Source: Alphaproteobacteria bacterium
GTDB lineage: Bacteria > Pseudomonadota > Alphaproteobacteria > UBA9219
DNA: 64,000 nucleotides
Direction of reading: 5' to 3'
Assembly (NCBI GenBank): GCA_026225415.1
Contig: JAMFSS010000007.1
Span: forward strand, 1-64,000
The first letter of the stretch is position 1. Every line of letters starts with the position of its first letter. The notes under the pieces are model-generated. The model worked only from the letters and a program-made list of their open reading frames with translations, was not told the origin of the DNA and ran no database searches. The position numbers and the translations under genes are program-made. This document shows, piece by piece, positions 34,504 to 44,550 of this stretch.

Positions 34504-35814
34504 TTATTTGCGCTTGTCTACGGGCACAAAATCGCGTTCCGTCGCACCGGTATAAAGCTGACGCGGACGGCCAATTTTCTGTTCGCCGCCTTCGCCAAAT
34601 TGTTCCTGCCAATGCGATACCCAACCGGCGGTACGCGCCAACGCGAACAACACGGTGAACATGCTCATCGGGAAGCCCATCGCGCGAAGGATAATGCCCG
34701 AATAGAAATCGACATTCGGATACAGTTTCTTCTGCACGAAATAATCGTCCTGCAACGCGACGCGTTCCAACTCCATCGCGGTTTCCAGCAGGGGGTCATT
34801 TTTGATGCCCAATTCGGCCAAAACTTCGCGGCAGGTTTCCTGCATCACTTTGGCGCGGGGATCATAATTTTTATAAACGCGGTGACCAAAACCCATCAAA
34901 CGGAAACTGTCCGACTTGTCCTTGGCGCGGCGCACGATTTCAGGAATTTTATCCTTGCTGCCAATTTCCATCAGCATTTTCAAAACCGCTTCATTGGCGC
35001 CGCCATGCGCAGGGCCCCACAGCGATGTTATGCCCGCCGCGATACAGGCGAACGGATTGGCGCCCGACGAAGACGCCAGACGTACGGTCGATGTCGATGC
35101 GTTTTGTTCGTGGTCGGCATGAAGGATAAAGATTTTATCCATCGCCTTGGCCAAAACCGGATTAATTTTGTAAGGCTCGGCGGGCACCGAATAACACATG
35201 TACAAAAAGTTTTCCGCATAAGACAAATTGTTCTGCGGATAAACGAAAGGCTGCCCGATCGAGTATTTATAGGCCATAGCGGCCAATGTCGGCATCTTGG
35301 CGATCAAACGGTGGCAGGCCACTTCGCGTTGAACGGGGTCATGGATATCGGTCGAATCGTGATAAAATGCCGATAACGCGCCGACAACGCCGCACATAAT
35401 CGCCATCGGATGCGCATCGCGACGGAACCCGCTGAAGAAGCTGCTCAGTTGCTCATGCACCATCGTGTGATAGGTGATGTGCTTAACCCAATCCTGCTTT
35501 TCGGTGGGGTTAGGCAATTCGCCATATTGCAGCAAATAGGCGACTTCCAAAAAGTCGCTCTTGTTCGCCAGCTGGTCAATCGGATAACCGCGATGCAACA
35601 AAATACCCTTGTCGCCATCGATAAAGGTGATCTTGGATTCGCACGAACTGGTCGAAGTAAAACCGGGGTCATGCGTAAAATAACCGGTTTCGCCATACAG
35701 CTTGCGTATATCGATAACGCTCGGCCCTTCGGTGCCGTCGAGAACGGGCAGCTTCCAGCTCTGGCCGTTTTGATCGTCGGTCAGGGTAACGGTACGTTTG
35801 GGGGCGTCGGCCAT
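34504..35814 (-). CDS. gltA: Citrate synthase (type II)
   Basis: 436 residues from the ATG at 35814; an in-frame start at 35871 is less likely. The enzyme condenses acetyl-CoA and oxaloacetate in the TCA cycle. Catalytic blocks are [34 protein letters not shown] and [15 protein letters not shown], and the length is that of the hexameric, NADH-regulated Gram-negative type. The N-terminal [23 protein letters not shown] is typical. It is divergent from chvI over a 183-base intergenic region and ends at a strong terminator. Confidence 0.97.
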   Translation of the reverse strand: MADAPKRTVTLTDDQNGQSWKLPVLDGTEGPSVIDIRKLYGETGYFTHDPGFTSTSSCESKITFIDGDKGILLHRGYPIDQLANKSDFLEVAYLLQYGELPNPTEKQDWVKHITYHTMVHEQLSSFFSGFRRDAHPMAIMCGVVGALSAFYHDSTDIHDPVQREVACHRLIAKMPTLAAMAYKYSIGQPFVYPQNNLSYAENFLYMCYSVPAEPYKINPVLAKAMDKIFILHADHEQNASTSTVRLASSSGANPFACIAAGITSLWGPAHGGANEAVLKMLMEIGSKDKIPEIVRRAKDKSDSFRLMGFGHRVYKNYDPRAKVMQETCREVLAELGIKNDPLLETAMELERVALQDDYFVQKKLYPNVDFYSGIILRAMGFPMSMFTVLFALARTAGWVSHWQEQFGEGGEQKIGRPRQLYTGATERDFVPVDKRK

Positions 35815-35997
35815 GATATCCTCGCGGGGGAAAGGGGGATGATTATTTCGCCCACCCTTATCCTCCGGCACTGGTTAAAATCCGCTTAAGCAACGAATAT
35901 AGCCCTTAAAGTCATTTAACTGCCTAGCCTTTTCCATCAAAAAGCCCTAATTTAAAGGCGAAATACAGATGAGTTCGGCAACCATACAGGGAAAACC

Positions 35998-36702
35998 ATG
36001 TCGCAAAGTATCGCTCTTGTTGATGATGACCGTAACATCCTGACGTCGGTGCAAATGGCGCTGGAAGCGGAAGGTTTCGATGTCCGCACTTTCCCCGATG
36101 GCGACGAAGCCCTGCGCGGCCTGACGCAAAAACCCGCCGACCTCGCAGTGCTCGATATCAAAATGCCGCGCATGAACGGGATGGAATTGCTGCAAAAACT
36201 GCGCGCCACCAGCGGCACCTTGTCGATGCCGGTGATCTTTCTGACCTCGAAGGATGAAGAGGTTGACGAAATCATGGGGCTCCGCATGGGAGCCGATGAT
36301 TATATCAAAAAACCTTTCTCGCAACGTTTGCTGGTCGAACGTATCCGTTCGTTGCTGCGCCGTGAACAGGCGCGGGCAACGCCTGCCGGGAACGACCCTG
36401 CCTCCATCATCATCCGCGGCGACTTGACGTTAGATGGGGCGCGTCATGTCTGCGCGTGGAAAGGGCAGCATGTCGAATTGACCGTCACCGAATTTTTGCT
36501 GGTCAAGGCGTTGGCGCAACGCCCGGGTCATGTGAAAAACCGGGATCAATTGATGGATGCGGCATACGGTGAAGCGATCTATGTCGATGACCGTACCATC
36601 GACAGCCACATCAAACGCCTGCGCAAGAAATTCCGTGACGTGGATAACGACTTCTCGCAAATCGAAACCCTCTATGGTGTCGGATACCGTTATAAGGAAT
36701 AG
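35998..36702 (+). CDS. chvI: Response regulator, ChvI type
   Basis: 234 residues. The receiver (1-120) has LVDDDRNIL, Asp in [13 protein letters not shown], Thr in [28 protein letters not shown]. The C-terminal OmpR/PhoB winged helix (about 140-232) shows [54 protein letters not shown]. The sequence is close to ChvI/BatR, which in rhizobia and related Alphaproteobacteria control acid response, exopolysaccharide and host interaction. The cognate kinase starts three bases after the stop. Upstream is the divergent gltA promoter region. Confidence 0.95.
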   Translation: MSQSIALVDDDRNILTSVQMALEAEGFDVRTFPDGDEALRGLTQKPADLAVLDIKMPRMNGMELLQKLRATSGTLSMPVIFLTSKDEEVDEIMGLRMGADDYIKKPFSQRLLVERIRSLLRREQARATPAGNDPASIIIRGDLTLDGARHVCAWKGQHVELTVTEFLLVKALAQRPGHVKNRDQLMDAAYGEAIYVDDRTIDSHIKRLRKKFRDVDNDFSQIETLYGVGYRYKE

Positions 36703-36705
36703 ACC

Positions 36706-38400
36706 TTGTCCGATATATCTTCTGCTCCTGTCGGTATAACGACCCGCCCCGAACGCACAGTATCCCCTTTGATGCTGCGTATCCTTGCGGTCAATGTTAT
36801 GGCGCTGGCTATTCTTGTCGGCGGCCTGCTTTACATGGGCAATTATCAGGATCGTATTATCGCCACCGAACTGGATGCGATGATGTCGCAAGCGCGGATC
36901 GTGGCGGGTGCAGTTGCCGAAAACGCTGTTGTGATCGACGATAACGACCAAAGCATCTTATCGCCCTTGCTGGCACGGATGATGGTGCGGCGTCTGGCCG
37001 AAACCACCGGCACGCGCACACGTTTGTTCAGCGTCACCGAAACCTTGCTGGCCGACAGCCGTTATTTATTGGCCGACAAAGACGACAAGATCGACACGGA
37101 AGATTTCAGCAGCAACACGGCAGACGCGCCGATGGGCTGGTTTGCGCAGGCCATCTCGGCCTTCTTCGATATTTTCGACCTTATCCACGAACACCGTGTC
37201 TATCCGCCCTATGCTGAAGAGCAACTACAACGCGCCAACCAATATGATGTGACGCTTCGCGCCCTGAATGGCGAAAAATCAACGCAGGTCTGGACATTGC
37301 CGCATGGTGGATTGATTCTGGCTGTCTCCGCGCCGGTCGAACATGGGCATCGCGTTTTGGGCGCCGTGATGATGTCACGCAGCGATGCTTCCGTGGACCG
37401 CGCCATTTACGCGGTGCGCATCAATATCCTGCAAATTTTCTGTATCACTTTGTGCATCACGGTTTTGCTGTCGCTTTATCTGGCGCGCGCCATTGCGCGC
37501 CCCATCCGCCAATTGGCGCACGCCGCCGAAATTTTGCGCCGCGGTCAATTCGATGATACGGGTGCCGCAGGCGGTCGCATCAAAGGCGTCGCCATGATGC
37601 TCCGCGAAGAAGCCATCCCCGATATGACAAACCGGCATGATGAAATCGGCGATCTGTCGGGCGCATTGCGCGACCTGACCTCGGCCTTGGCGCAACGCGT
37701 TGGCGATATTGAAACTTTCGCCGCCGATGTCGCGCATGAACTTAAAAACCCGCTTACGTCTTTGCGCAGCGCAGTTGAAACAGCAGAACGGGTGAAAGAC
37801 CCAGCCGCGCGTGAAAAACTTATGCTCATCATCCGCGATGATGTCGATCGCATGACGCGATTGATCACCGATATTTCCAGCGCGTCGCGTCTGGACGCCG
37901 AATTGGGACGGGCAGAACTCAAACCCATCGATATCGGCACCAAACTCGCGCATCTGACCGATTATTATAATGCCGCCACGCAAGAAGGCGCACAGCCGCG
38001 CCTCATCATCAACCCCATCGTCCAACCTTTGCGCATCAAGGGTGTCAAAGGCCGCATGGTGCAAGTGTTCCAAAACCTCATCGACAATGCGTTGTCTTTC
38101 ACGCCGGAAGGCACGCCGGTCGTGGTCACCGCGTCGCGTGTCGGCACTGTGGCGCAAATCACGTTCGATGATGAAGGGCTCGGGATTCCTGAAAATAAAC
38201 GGGCCGCGATTTTCGACCGTTTTTATACCGAACGTCCTTTGGGTGAAAAATTCGGCACCCATTCCGGTCTGGGGCTCAGCATCTCCAAACAAATTATCGA
38301 TGCGCATAATGGCCGCATCTGGGCCGAAAACCGCAAAGACGCGGCGGGCACTATTATCGGTGCCAGGTTCGTTGTGCAGTTGCCCTTGTTGAGCGAATAA
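36706..38400 (+). CDS. chvG: Sensor histidine kinase, ChvG type
   Basis: 564 residues with a TTG start three bases after chvI. Two membrane helices (about 21-45 and 243-265) flank a periplasmic domain of about 200 residues. It is the ChvG/ExoS type, but short patterns such as the acidic DKDDKIDTEDF are lineage-specific. HAMP follows (AIARPIRQLAHAAEILRRG). The DHp His is in VAHELKNPLTSL, and the HATPase has QNLIDNALSF, DEGLGIP and HSGLGLSISK. ChvG senses acid and, through the periplasmic ExoR in rhizobia, cell-surface state. The usual downstream hprK is absent; fabH converges on it. Confidence 0.94.
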   Translation: MSDISSAPVGITTRPERTVSPLMLRILAVNVMALAILVGGLLYMGNYQDRIIATELDAMMSQARIVAGAVAENAVVIDDNDQSILSPLLARMMVRRLAETTGTRTRLFSVTETLLADSRYLLADKDDKIDTEDFSSNTADAPMGWFAQAISAFFDIFDLIHEHRVYPPYAEEQLQRANQYDVTLRALNGEKSTQVWTLPHGGLILAVSAPVEHGHRVLGAVMMSRSDASVDRAIYAVRINILQIFCITLCITVLLSLYLARAIARPIRQLAHAAEILRRGQFDDTGAAGGRIKGVAMMLREEAIPDMTNRHDEIGDLSGALRDLTSALAQRVGDIETFAADVAHELKNPLTSLRSAVETAERVKDPAAREKLMLIIRDDVDRMTRLITDISSASRLDAELGRAELKPIDIGTKLAHLTDYYNAATQEGAQPRLIINPIVQPLRIKGVKGRMVQVFQNLIDNALSFTPEGTPVVVTASRVGTVAQITFDDEGLGIPENKRAAIFDRFYTERPLGEKFGTHSGLGLSISKQIIDAHNGRIWAENRKDAAGTIIGARFVVQLPLLSE

Positions 38401-39357
38401 CTACCACCGCACCACAACCGCACCCCACGTAAACCCGCCACCCATCGCATCCAGCAAAACAATCTGGCCGCGTTTAATCCGTCCGTCATGCACAGCGGTG
38501 GACAAAGCGAGTGGTATGGATGCGGCGGAAGTATTGGCATGCTGCGCAATCGTCGAAACAACACGTTCTGCCGGTAATCCCAATTTCTTGCCGGTGCCAT
38601 CGATAATGCGCTGGTTCGCCTGATGCGGCACCAACCAATCAATCTGTTCGGCCTTCAATCCTGTCGCGGCCAAAGCCTCATCGACAACTTCCGCCAGATT
38701 GGTTACGGCGTGACGGAAAACTTCCTTGCCATCCATGCGCACAAAACCGGCATCATCGGTTTGCAATAATTTGTAATAACGCCCGTCGGAATGTAAATGC
38801 GTGGACAAAATCCCCGTATCCGTGATCGCGCCTGCGCCTTCGCGTGCTTCCAACACAACCGCGCCCGCACCGTCACCAAACAAAACGGAAGTCGTGCGGT
38901 CATTCCAATCCAGCAAAGTCGAAAATTTCTCCGCGCCAATCACCAACGCGCGTTTCGCCTGACCCAAACGGATAAAATTATCGGCAACCGTCAAAGCATA
39001 AACAAAGCCCGAACAAACCGCCTGCACATCAAACGCAAAACCGCGTGTCATACCCAAATTGGCCTGTACGCGAACGGCGGCGGCAGGAAAAGCATGGTCG
39101 GCGGTGGTGGTCGCCAACACGATAATATCAATATCTTCGGGCGTCAGTTTGGCATCGGCCAAAGCCGCGCGGGCCGCTGCTGTCGCCATATCCGATGTGG
39201 TTTCGGTTTCACCCGCAATGTGGCGTTGGGTAATGCCGGTGCGTTGTTCGATCCACGCGCTGTCGCTGTCGATATTATGTTTTGCGAGAAAATCGGCATT
39301 GGATATCTTTTGCGCAGGCAAATAATGGCCGCAACCGGCAAAAACAGAACGTATCAT
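38401..39357 (-). CDS. fabH: 3-oxoacyl-ACP synthase III
   Basis: 318 residues. FabH starts fatty acid synthesis by condensing acetyl-CoA with malonyl-ACP. The catalytic triad is visible: Cys in [12 protein letters not shown], His in [11 protein letters not shown] and Asn in [12 protein letters not shown]. The start overlaps the plsX stop (ATGA). In other Alphaproteobacteria ihfA and merR follow; here the gene is the last of its run and meets chvG head on, with the stops directly adjacent. Confidence 0.97.
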   Translation of the reverse strand: MIRSVFAGCGHYLPAQKISNADFLAKHNIDSDSAWIEQRTGITQRHIAGETETTSDMATAAARAALADAKLTPEDIDIIVLATTTADHAFPAAAVRVQANLGMTRGFAFDVQAVCSGFVYALTVADNFIRLGQAKRALVIGAEKFSTLLDWNDRTTSVLFGDGAGAVVLEAREGAGAITDTGILSTHLHSDGRYYKLLQTDDAGFVRMDGKEVFRHAVTNLAEVVDEALAATGLKAEQIDWLVPHQANQRIIDGTGKKLGLPAERVVSTIAQHANTSAASIPLALSTAVHDGRIKRGQIVLLDAMGGGFTWGAVVVRW

Positions 39358-40436
39358 GGGGCGCCATCTTCTTGCTTGGTGATAACCAGATCGGCCATAC
39401 CATATTGCGCCGCCATCTCTTCGGCAATGCGTTCGTTAAACCCGCGCCGCACAAGATCATAGGCAACGCCAATCGCATTGGCGAAACCTTCGGCATCGGT
39501 GCCCCCGTGGCTTTTCACGCACACGCCCTGTAATCCCAAAAACATCGCGCCGTTATACCGGCGCGGATCGACGCGTGATTTCAAACGTTGGAACGCGCCG
39601 CGCGACAACAAATAACCCACACGCGCAATCAACGACGACGTAAAAACCTGTTTCAGGAAATAGGCGATTAAATTGGCGGTGCCTTCAATCGCCTTCAACG
39701 CAATATTGCCGCTGAACCCGTCCGTTACCACGACATCAACCGTTCCCGCCGTGATATCATTGCCTTCGATGAAGCCAAGAAAACGCCCGGGGATAGGCCG
39801 CTCGCGTAAAATCTGCGCGGCGATCCGCACTTCATCATGACCCTTTAATTCCTCGGTGCCGATATTCAACAAACCGATCAAAGGTTCGCTGCGCCCCAAA
39901 ACGGTGCGGCAAAATATCGCGCCCATCAATGCGAACTGAACCAGATTTTCGGCGTCGCATTCGATATTCGCGCCAAGGTCGAGCATAACAGTTTCGCCCT
40001 TTTTGGTCGGTAGCATGGTGGCAATGGCGGGCCGATCCACGCCGGGCAGGGTGCGCAAAACAAATTTCGCCGTGGCCATCAATGCGCCCGTATTGCCTGC
40101 GGATACAATGCTGCTGGCCTCGCCTTCGGCAACGGCGTTAATGGCCAACCGCATGCTCGACTTCCGCCCTTGCCGCAAAGCCAGCGACGGCTTCATGTCG
40201 GATGAAATCACTTCCGTCGTATGGCGAATTTCACTGCATCCGCACAGCTGGGGATAGTGGGCGAGCAGGGGCGCAATCTGCGCCTCGTCGCCGAAAAAGA
40301 TAAACTGGATATCGGGCGTGCGCGCCCGCGCCAAAGCCGCCCCGTCAATAACAATCACCGGCGCATTGTCGCCGCCCATCGCGTCCAACGCGATGACATT
40401 AGGCTTGGCGATTTTCAGATTTTCAACAGCCGTCAT
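39354..40436 (-). CDS. plsX: Phosphate acyltransferase PlsX
   Basis: 360 residues. PlsX converts acyl-ACP to acyl-phosphate for phospholipid synthesis. Family blocks are [12 protein letters not shown] at the start, [49 protein letters not shown], and [32 protein letters not shown]. It is soluble and peripheral. It belongs to the yceD-rpmF-plsX-fabH run that links ribosomal protein L32 and lipid synthesis in many bacteria. Confidence 0.97.
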   Translation of the reverse strand: MTAVENLKIAKPNVIALDAMGGDNAPVIVIDGAALARARTPDIQFIFFGDEAQIAPLLAHYPQLCGCSEIRHTTEVISSDMKPSLALRQGRKSSMRLAINAVAEGEASSIVSAGNTGALMATAKFVLRTLPGVDRPAIATMLPTKKGETVMLDLGANIECDAENLVQFALMGAIFCRTVLGRSEPLIGLLNIGTEELKGHDEVRIAAQILRERPIPGRFLGFIEGNDITAGTVDVVVTDGFSGNIALKAIEGTANLIAYFLKQVFTSSLIARVGYLLSRGAFQRLKSRVDPRRYNGAMFLGLQGVCVKSHGGTDAEGFANAIGVAYDLVRRGFNERIAEEMAAQYGMADLVITKQEDGAP

Positions 40437-40527
40437 GCTTATCCAAACCTTGATTGGCGAATCTTATGACGAACATAGCGGTTTACGCTTCGCCGACAAC
40501 CATTAATCAATGGGGGCAAAGGGGGGA

Positions 40528-40713
40528 TTAAGCGGTCGTTGAGGTCTTGATAACGGCGCGACCGTCATAATGGCCACAGGCGTCGCACATGTGGTGGGAC
40601 AGCTTGGGTTCGCCGCAATTTGCGCATTCGCCCGAATTGGTGGCCGACAAGGCGTGATGCGAACGACGCATATTACGCACAGATTTCGAGGTCTTTCGTT
40701 TAGGAACTGCCAT
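40528..40713 (-). CDS. rpmF: 50S ribosomal protein L32
   Basis: 61 residues. The start [22 protein letters not shown] is the L32 signature. A zinc ribbon follows with [22 protein letters not shown] (four Cys), so this is the zinc-binding form. It lies between yceD and plsX, the standard position. The overlapping frames in this stretch are not coding. Confidence 0.97.
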   Translation of the reverse strand: MAVPKRKTSKSVRNMRRSHHALSATNSGECANCGEPKLSHHMCDACGHYDGRAVIKTSTTA

Positions 40714-40862
40714 TGTCTTAACTCACAGTGATGCGAAAAATAAAGCATGCCACTTCCGGGAAGGGACATGCGAACGGGACTTACTTAATGGTTTTTGCCC
40801 CCATATGCAAGAAACAAAAGCCGGATAACCAAAACCTTCATGGCTCACGGGAACAACGCCCG

Positions 40863-41438
40863 TTAATCTTTTGTTTTATCTTTGTTTTTCAACGCATCTC
40901 GCAATCCGCCCAGACCGGGCATTTTAACCACTTTGCTGCCAAATTCGGTGGCGGGCAGGGCGGCATCGGGTTTGCGGGGATAGGGGTCGATGTTCACGGC
41001 CATCTGCTGGGCGACCATTTCGCCCAGATCGATCCTGTCCTTGCTGTAGGTTTCGATATCCTCATCGGGGGCATCGTCCAAATCTTCGTCCGCTTCCTGC
41101 GCCTTGCTTTGCTTGTTGCCACCGGCTTGTCCGGCGGGGACAAAGGTCACATCGATATCCAACTTCATGCGTGTCGTCAGCGGCTCCAAAGTGACCACGC
41201 AATTCTGCACAAAAGTCGCGGTGATTTTGCCGGTGACCGTCACGATATCCAAACGACCGGGCTTGACCGAAAGCTCCGCCTTCAACGAATCCAACCGCAA
41301 CAATTCAAAACGTTTGGCCAAGGCGGCGCGTTCATCCGGTTTTGCCTCATAAGATTCTTCGATCCCATGCGGCGGCAAACGCGCGGCGGTGATAACGCGC
41401 GAAAATTCAGGTGCTACATCAGGAAAGCCATCAGACAT
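40863..41438 (-). CDS. yceD: YceD/DUF177 family protein
   Basis: 191 residues. The DUF177 core is visible: LDSLKAELSVKPGRLDIVTVTGKITATFVQNCVVTLEPLTTRMKLDIDVTFVP, then a variable acidic linker (EADEDLDDAPDEDIETYSKDRIDLGEMVAQQMAVNIDPYPRKPDA). The Cys in QNCVVTLEP is conserved. It has been linked to 23S rRNA accumulation in plants and E. coli. It overlaps the UQCC gene stop region by eight bases (start 41438 versus stop 41431) and precedes rpmF by 150 bases. Confidence 0.92.
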   Translation of the reverse strand: MSDGFPDVAPEFSRVITAARLPPHGIEESYEAKPDERAALAKRFELLRLDSLKAELSVKPGRLDIVTVTGKITATFVQNCVVTLEPLTTRMKLDIDVTFVPAGQAGGNKQSKAQEADEDLDDAPDEDIETYSKDRIDLGEMVAQQMAVNIDPYPRKPDAALPATEFGSKVVKMPGLGGLRDALKNKDKTKD

Positions 41439-41964
41439 TTTGATCCACCAAAGGAAAACGAATTTTGCCGCCTAACAACTCATCATCGCTTTGCGCCACA
41501 ATCGCGGTATAAACGCGCCGCACATAACCGACCAGCGCGGCGATATTCTGCGCATCGCCCTTGCCGGCAAAGATATTGCGGTTAACCGCTTCTGACAACA
41601 ACGCGTCATCGCCTGCCAATGCTTCCTCATAAGCTTTGGCGCGCCCGTAAAAGGCTGCCAGCATCGGCTTCATCTTTTTGGAAATGCTGATATCGCTCAC
41701 GCCCATCTCGCGCAGGCTTTTATCCATATCGGCGAAAAGAATATCGAACAGCTGTTGGGTTTCATCCGCATGGTCGCGCAAACGCTGAATGGTGACATAG
41801 ACATGCAGCACCAACAGATCAAACCGGCCTTCGACCGTATCGGGTACGCCCAGCGCGGCATAAAAATAGGGCTGGCGCGCCTGCGCGACACAGGCGCGGT
41901 ACAAGGATTCAACGCCCGGATTGGCAATGGGGCGCAGCAGAAAGTTTTTCAAACGGTTGAGCAT
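41431..41964 (-). CDS. Ubiquinol-cytochrome c chaperone family protein
   Basis: 177 residues, mostly helical. The family motif (CBP3/UQCC type, PF03981) is visible: CVAQARQPYFYAALGVPDTVEGRFDLLVLHVYVTIQRL, then LFDILFADMDKSLREMGVSDISISKKMKPMLAAFYGRAKAYEEAL. Mitochondrial CBP3 helps assemble cytochrome b of complex III, so a role in bc1 assembly is the accepted guess for alphaproteobacterial members. It is divergent from bamE (69-base gap) and overlaps yceD by eight bases. Confidence 0.9.
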   Translation of the reverse strand: MLNRLKNFLLRPIANPGVESLYRACVAQARQPYFYAALGVPDTVEGRFDLLVLHVYVTIQRLRDHADETQQLFDILFADMDKSLREMGVSDISISKKMKPMLAAFYGRAKAYEEALAGDDALLSEAVNRNIFAGKGDAQNIAALVGYVRRVYTAIVAQSDDELLGGKIRFPLVDQNV

Positions 41965-42033
41965 GATGCTTGACCTCTTAATCCTTTTGTGAGGTTATAT
42001 GGCTCTCTTATAATCACTCTCGCCCCCTTTCGC

Positions 42034-42486
42034 ATGAAAAAAACGCAATTCCTTGTTCTTGGCGTCCTTTTGGGCTTTACGGCGTGCGAACCCGTTATGG
42101 CCAGCCGCGGTAATATTCTCGATTCCGACCAGCTGGCGCAGATCAAGCCCGGCATGACAACGCGCGAAGAAGTCGCCGCCAAACTCGGCACCCCAACCTC
42201 CGTCAGCACTTTTGATGATAAAGTCTGGTATTATGTCGGTCGCGAAACCGAACAATATTCGTTCTTCACGCCGAACGTCATCAAACAACAGGCGGTTGAA
42301 GTCGATTTCGACGATAACGGCATCGTCACAGCCGCCAACATGCTGGATGTATCAAAATCCGCCGATGCCAATCCTGTCGACCGCAAAACACCAACCTATG
42401 GCCAGCAATACACCATCTGGCGCGAATTGCTGGGCGATCTCAGCCATCCTGTGCCGGATCTAAGCAACCAGACCGGCAGTCACTAA
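42034..42486 (+). CDS. bamE: Outer membrane protein assembly factor BamE-like lipoprotein
   Basis: 150 residues from the ATG at 42034. A lipobox FTAC at residues 17-20 marks a lipoprotein signal. The SmpA/OmlA fold follows: LDSDQLAQIKPGMTTREEVAAKLGTPTSVSTFDDKVWYYVGRETE and then VEVDFDDNGIVTAANMLD. BamE is part of the BAM complex that inserts outer membrane beta-barrels. The C-terminal extension after the fold (about 45 residues) is longer than in E. coli, as in many Alphaproteobacteria. It is divergent from the UQCC gene. Confidence 0.94.
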   Translation: MKKTQFLVLGVLLGFTACEPVMASRGNILDSDQLAQIKPGMTTREEVAAKLGTPTSVSTFDDKVWYYVGRETEQYSFFTPNVIKQQAVEVDFDDNGIVTAANMLDVSKSADANPVDRKTPTYGQQYTIWRELLGDLSHPVPDLSNQTGSH

Positions 42487-42523
42487 TCATCTTCCGATTA
42501 TAAGGGAGTATCTCGCCACAAGA

Positions 42524-42605
42524 CCCCTCTCCCATAGGGAGAGGAAGCAAAAACTTGGGTTTGCGCTCTTGAGGCGCGAGCCCTTAGTTTTTGCAGGTGA
42601 GGGGT
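42524..42605. repeat. Intergenic hairpin repeat, copy 2
   Basis: Outer arms are CCCCTC (42524-42529) and GTGAGGGGT (42597-42605). Inside are two hairpins: CCTCTCCC/GGGAGAGG (42526-42533 with 42537-42544) and a longer one with GCAAAAACT (42547-42555) against AGTTTTTGC (42586-42594). It lies between bamE and a glycosyltransferase gene. The same design recurs at 27223, 46226 and (in part) 47316. Confidence 0.75.
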
Positions 42606-42649
42606 TAGGCTGTTCGTTTGATTGGATCCCAATAAAAGAAAGACCCACC

Positions 42650-43744
42650 GTGAAAATCCTGTTCGTGAATTTGTCATCGCTGAAATTCACGGTTGCCTCG
42701 CCCGATCATACGCCGCTGGGCGGTTCCGAATCCGCGCTGTGTTATTTCGCCCGCGCTCTGGCGCAACTGGGGCACAATGTCTCCCTTACGGCCAACCTGC
42801 CCGAAAATGCGGGCAGCCTCATAGAAAATATCCATCACTATCCGCTGACCGCGATTACAGACCCCGCCTTTTTCACAAGCCAGAATTTTGATGCCATCAT
42901 CATCTGCAACGCGCCCGTTGCCGCATCTTTGCTCAAAGCCGCATCGCCGCAATCGCGCATCATCTTCTGGGCGCATGCCTTACCCGACCAACCGGCGATG
43001 CAATGCCTGTCGCAAAATGATGTTAAACAAGCAATAGACGAAACGGTTTTTGTCTCCGCATGGCAACGCGGCGAAGTCGAACGGGTTTTCGGTTCTTTTG
43101 CCAACGCCCATGTCATCGGGAATGGCATCGCGCCTGCCTTTGAAAACATGTTTTCTTCGCCCGCCGCTATTCTGGCGGTCAAACAAAACCGCGCCGCCTA
43201 TACCACAACCCCTTATCGTGGCTTGTCGGTTCTGCTCCGCGCCATGCAAAATCTCGACCGCCCCACAAAACTCGATGTTTTTTCATCCATGAAAACCTAT
43301 CAGGCGGGCGATGAAGACTATGCGCCGCTGTTTGCCGAAGCCGCGCAAAACCCGGCGATAACATTACATGGCGCGGTCACGCAGAAAACGCTGGCGCAAT
43401 CGCTCCGCGCGCCCGCCTTTCTTTTCTACCCTTCCATCTATCCTGAAACTTTCTGCATCACGGCCGCCGAAGCGATGGCGGCGGGCATGAAAATTGTCAC
43501 AACCAATCTGGGTGCCTTGCCCGATACCTGCATGGGGTTCGCCAAACTTGTGCCGATAACATCCCAAGACGGCGACATTCTGGCACGCGATTTTCGTGCT
43601 GCAATGCAACAAGAAATCGACGCTTTTGCCTCGCATCCGCAAAATTTTGCCGAACAATCCTATGCACAAATACAACAGGTGAATAAAAGCACGAATTGGG
43701 CTGTACGCGTTCTTGCCTGGAATATGATTCTCGTGAGAATCTAA
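42650..43744 (+). CDS. Glycosyltransferase (GT4-like)
   Basis: 364 residues starting at the GTG at 42650 (VKILFVNLSSLKF); the frame is open further upstream but runs back into a hairpin repeat. N-terminal SPDHTPLGGSESALCYFARALAQLGHNVSL is the typical acceptor-lobe start of GT4 enzymes. YRGLSVLLRAMQNL and SIYPETFCITAAEAMAAGMKIVTTNLGALPDT, with the EX7E-like Glu residues, form the donor-binding lobe. The donor and acceptor are unknown. There is no signal peptide or membrane segment. A related but distinct glycosyltransferase lies at 46319. Confidence 0.88.
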   Translation: MKILFVNLSSLKFTVASPDHTPLGGSESALCYFARALAQLGHNVSLTANLPENAGSLIENIHHYPLTAITDPAFFTSQNFDAIIICNAPVAASLLKAASPQSRIIFWAHALPDQPAMQCLSQNDVKQAIDETVFVSAWQRGEVERVFGSFANAHVIGNGIAPAFENMFSSPAAILAVKQNRAAYTTTPYRGLSVLLRAMQNLDRPTKLDVFSSMKTYQAGDEDYAPLFAEAAQNPAITLHGAVTQKTLAQSLRAPAFLFYPSIYPETFCITAAEAMAAGMKIVTTNLGALPDTCMGFAKLVPITSQDGDILARDFRAAMQQEIDAFASHPQNFAEQSYAQIQQVNKSTNWAVRVLAWNMILVRI

Positions 43745-43782
43745 TTCCATTGATTCGTAGCAACCCTGTTTAAGGCGATTGT

Positions 43783-44550
43783 ATGGCGAAAAAACCAAGC
43801 GCACCGGCCTATCTTTCTCTTTCGCCTAACGATAGGGGGCGCGACTTCGTTATTAACCGCATAGACAGAACCTTTAATATAACAAAAGACAGCGTCAATT
43901 TCGACGAAGCAAAAGACCGCATGATCTGTGTCAGTGATCTCATCTCCACAGAGGCAAGACCCAATCTTGTTCTTTGCGATCTTTTAGACAAAAAATGGTT
44001 TTTCTTTACAAAGGGCGCAAACACAGCTGCTTTATTGGATATTGCCAGCGACTATGAAACTTATAATTGCGAAAAAGCTGAGGAACAGGGGTTGCGCTGG
44101 GTGGTGAGGGAAGCGCAAGCGTGCAGCCTTTGGTTGGGCGAGATGATCCCCAAATTGCGCCGAGGGCCGACAATCATTGATATGCAAACGCCCGAAGGGC
44201 TGTTGGGCTTTTCGTCGGGCATGGTTCCCCCTACCAAAACCTGGGTCGATTGCGTGGAAAAAGCAAAATCGCAGGATAAAGCGTTTTTGCGCGCTATCAG
44301 TTATTGCGGACATGATTTGACGCAAAGGGACGTAGCGGGTGTCGATAAAATCTTCACCGGCTATTCGGCCTTGGAAGCCAAAACACAATTAAACGGTAAT
44401 ATTGTCTCTGTCGGCAAAATTTGTGAAGTCAGTGCGATGCTTAATGTTGTGCCTATACGCAGCAAGTCGGAACCCGTCGAGACTACACCAGAAATACCGG
44501 CAAAGATTTATCAACAGCCTCTTCCTTTACAAAGAAATGCAATCGCTTAG
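43783..44550 (+). CDS. Hypothetical protein
   Basis: 255 residues, family not recognised. It starts AKKPSAPAYLSLSPNDRGRDFVINRIDRTFN and continues as a soluble mixed protein with VSDLISTEARPNLVLCDLLDKKWFFFTKGANTAALLDIASDYETYN. It has six Cys, none in a clear metal motif. No signal peptide or membrane segment. It follows the glycosyltransferase gene after 38 bases and its stop overlaps the convergent BaiN-like gene by four bases. Its composition is somewhat more AT-rich than the genes around it. Confidence 0.65.
   Translation: MAKKPSAPAYLSLSPNDRGRDFVINRIDRTFNITKDSVNFDEAKDRMICVSDLISTEARPNLVLCDLLDKKWFFFTKGANTAALLDIASDYETYNCEKAEEQGLRWVVREAQACSLWLGEMIPKLRRGPTIIDMQTPEGLLGFSSGMVPPTKTWVDCVEKAKSQDKAFLRAISYCGHDLTQRDVAGVDKIFTGYSALEAKTQLNGNIVSVGKICEVSAMLNVVPIRSKSEPVETTPEIPAKIYQQPLPLQRNAIA

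Noticed and set aside
37375-38307. A 310-codon open frame on the minus strand
   Set aside because: It lies wholly inside chvG, whose kinase motifs are intact; the product resembles no protein.
40728-41585. A 285-codon open frame on the plus strand
   Set aside because: It overlaps yceD and part of the UQCC gene, both of which match known families in conserved order.
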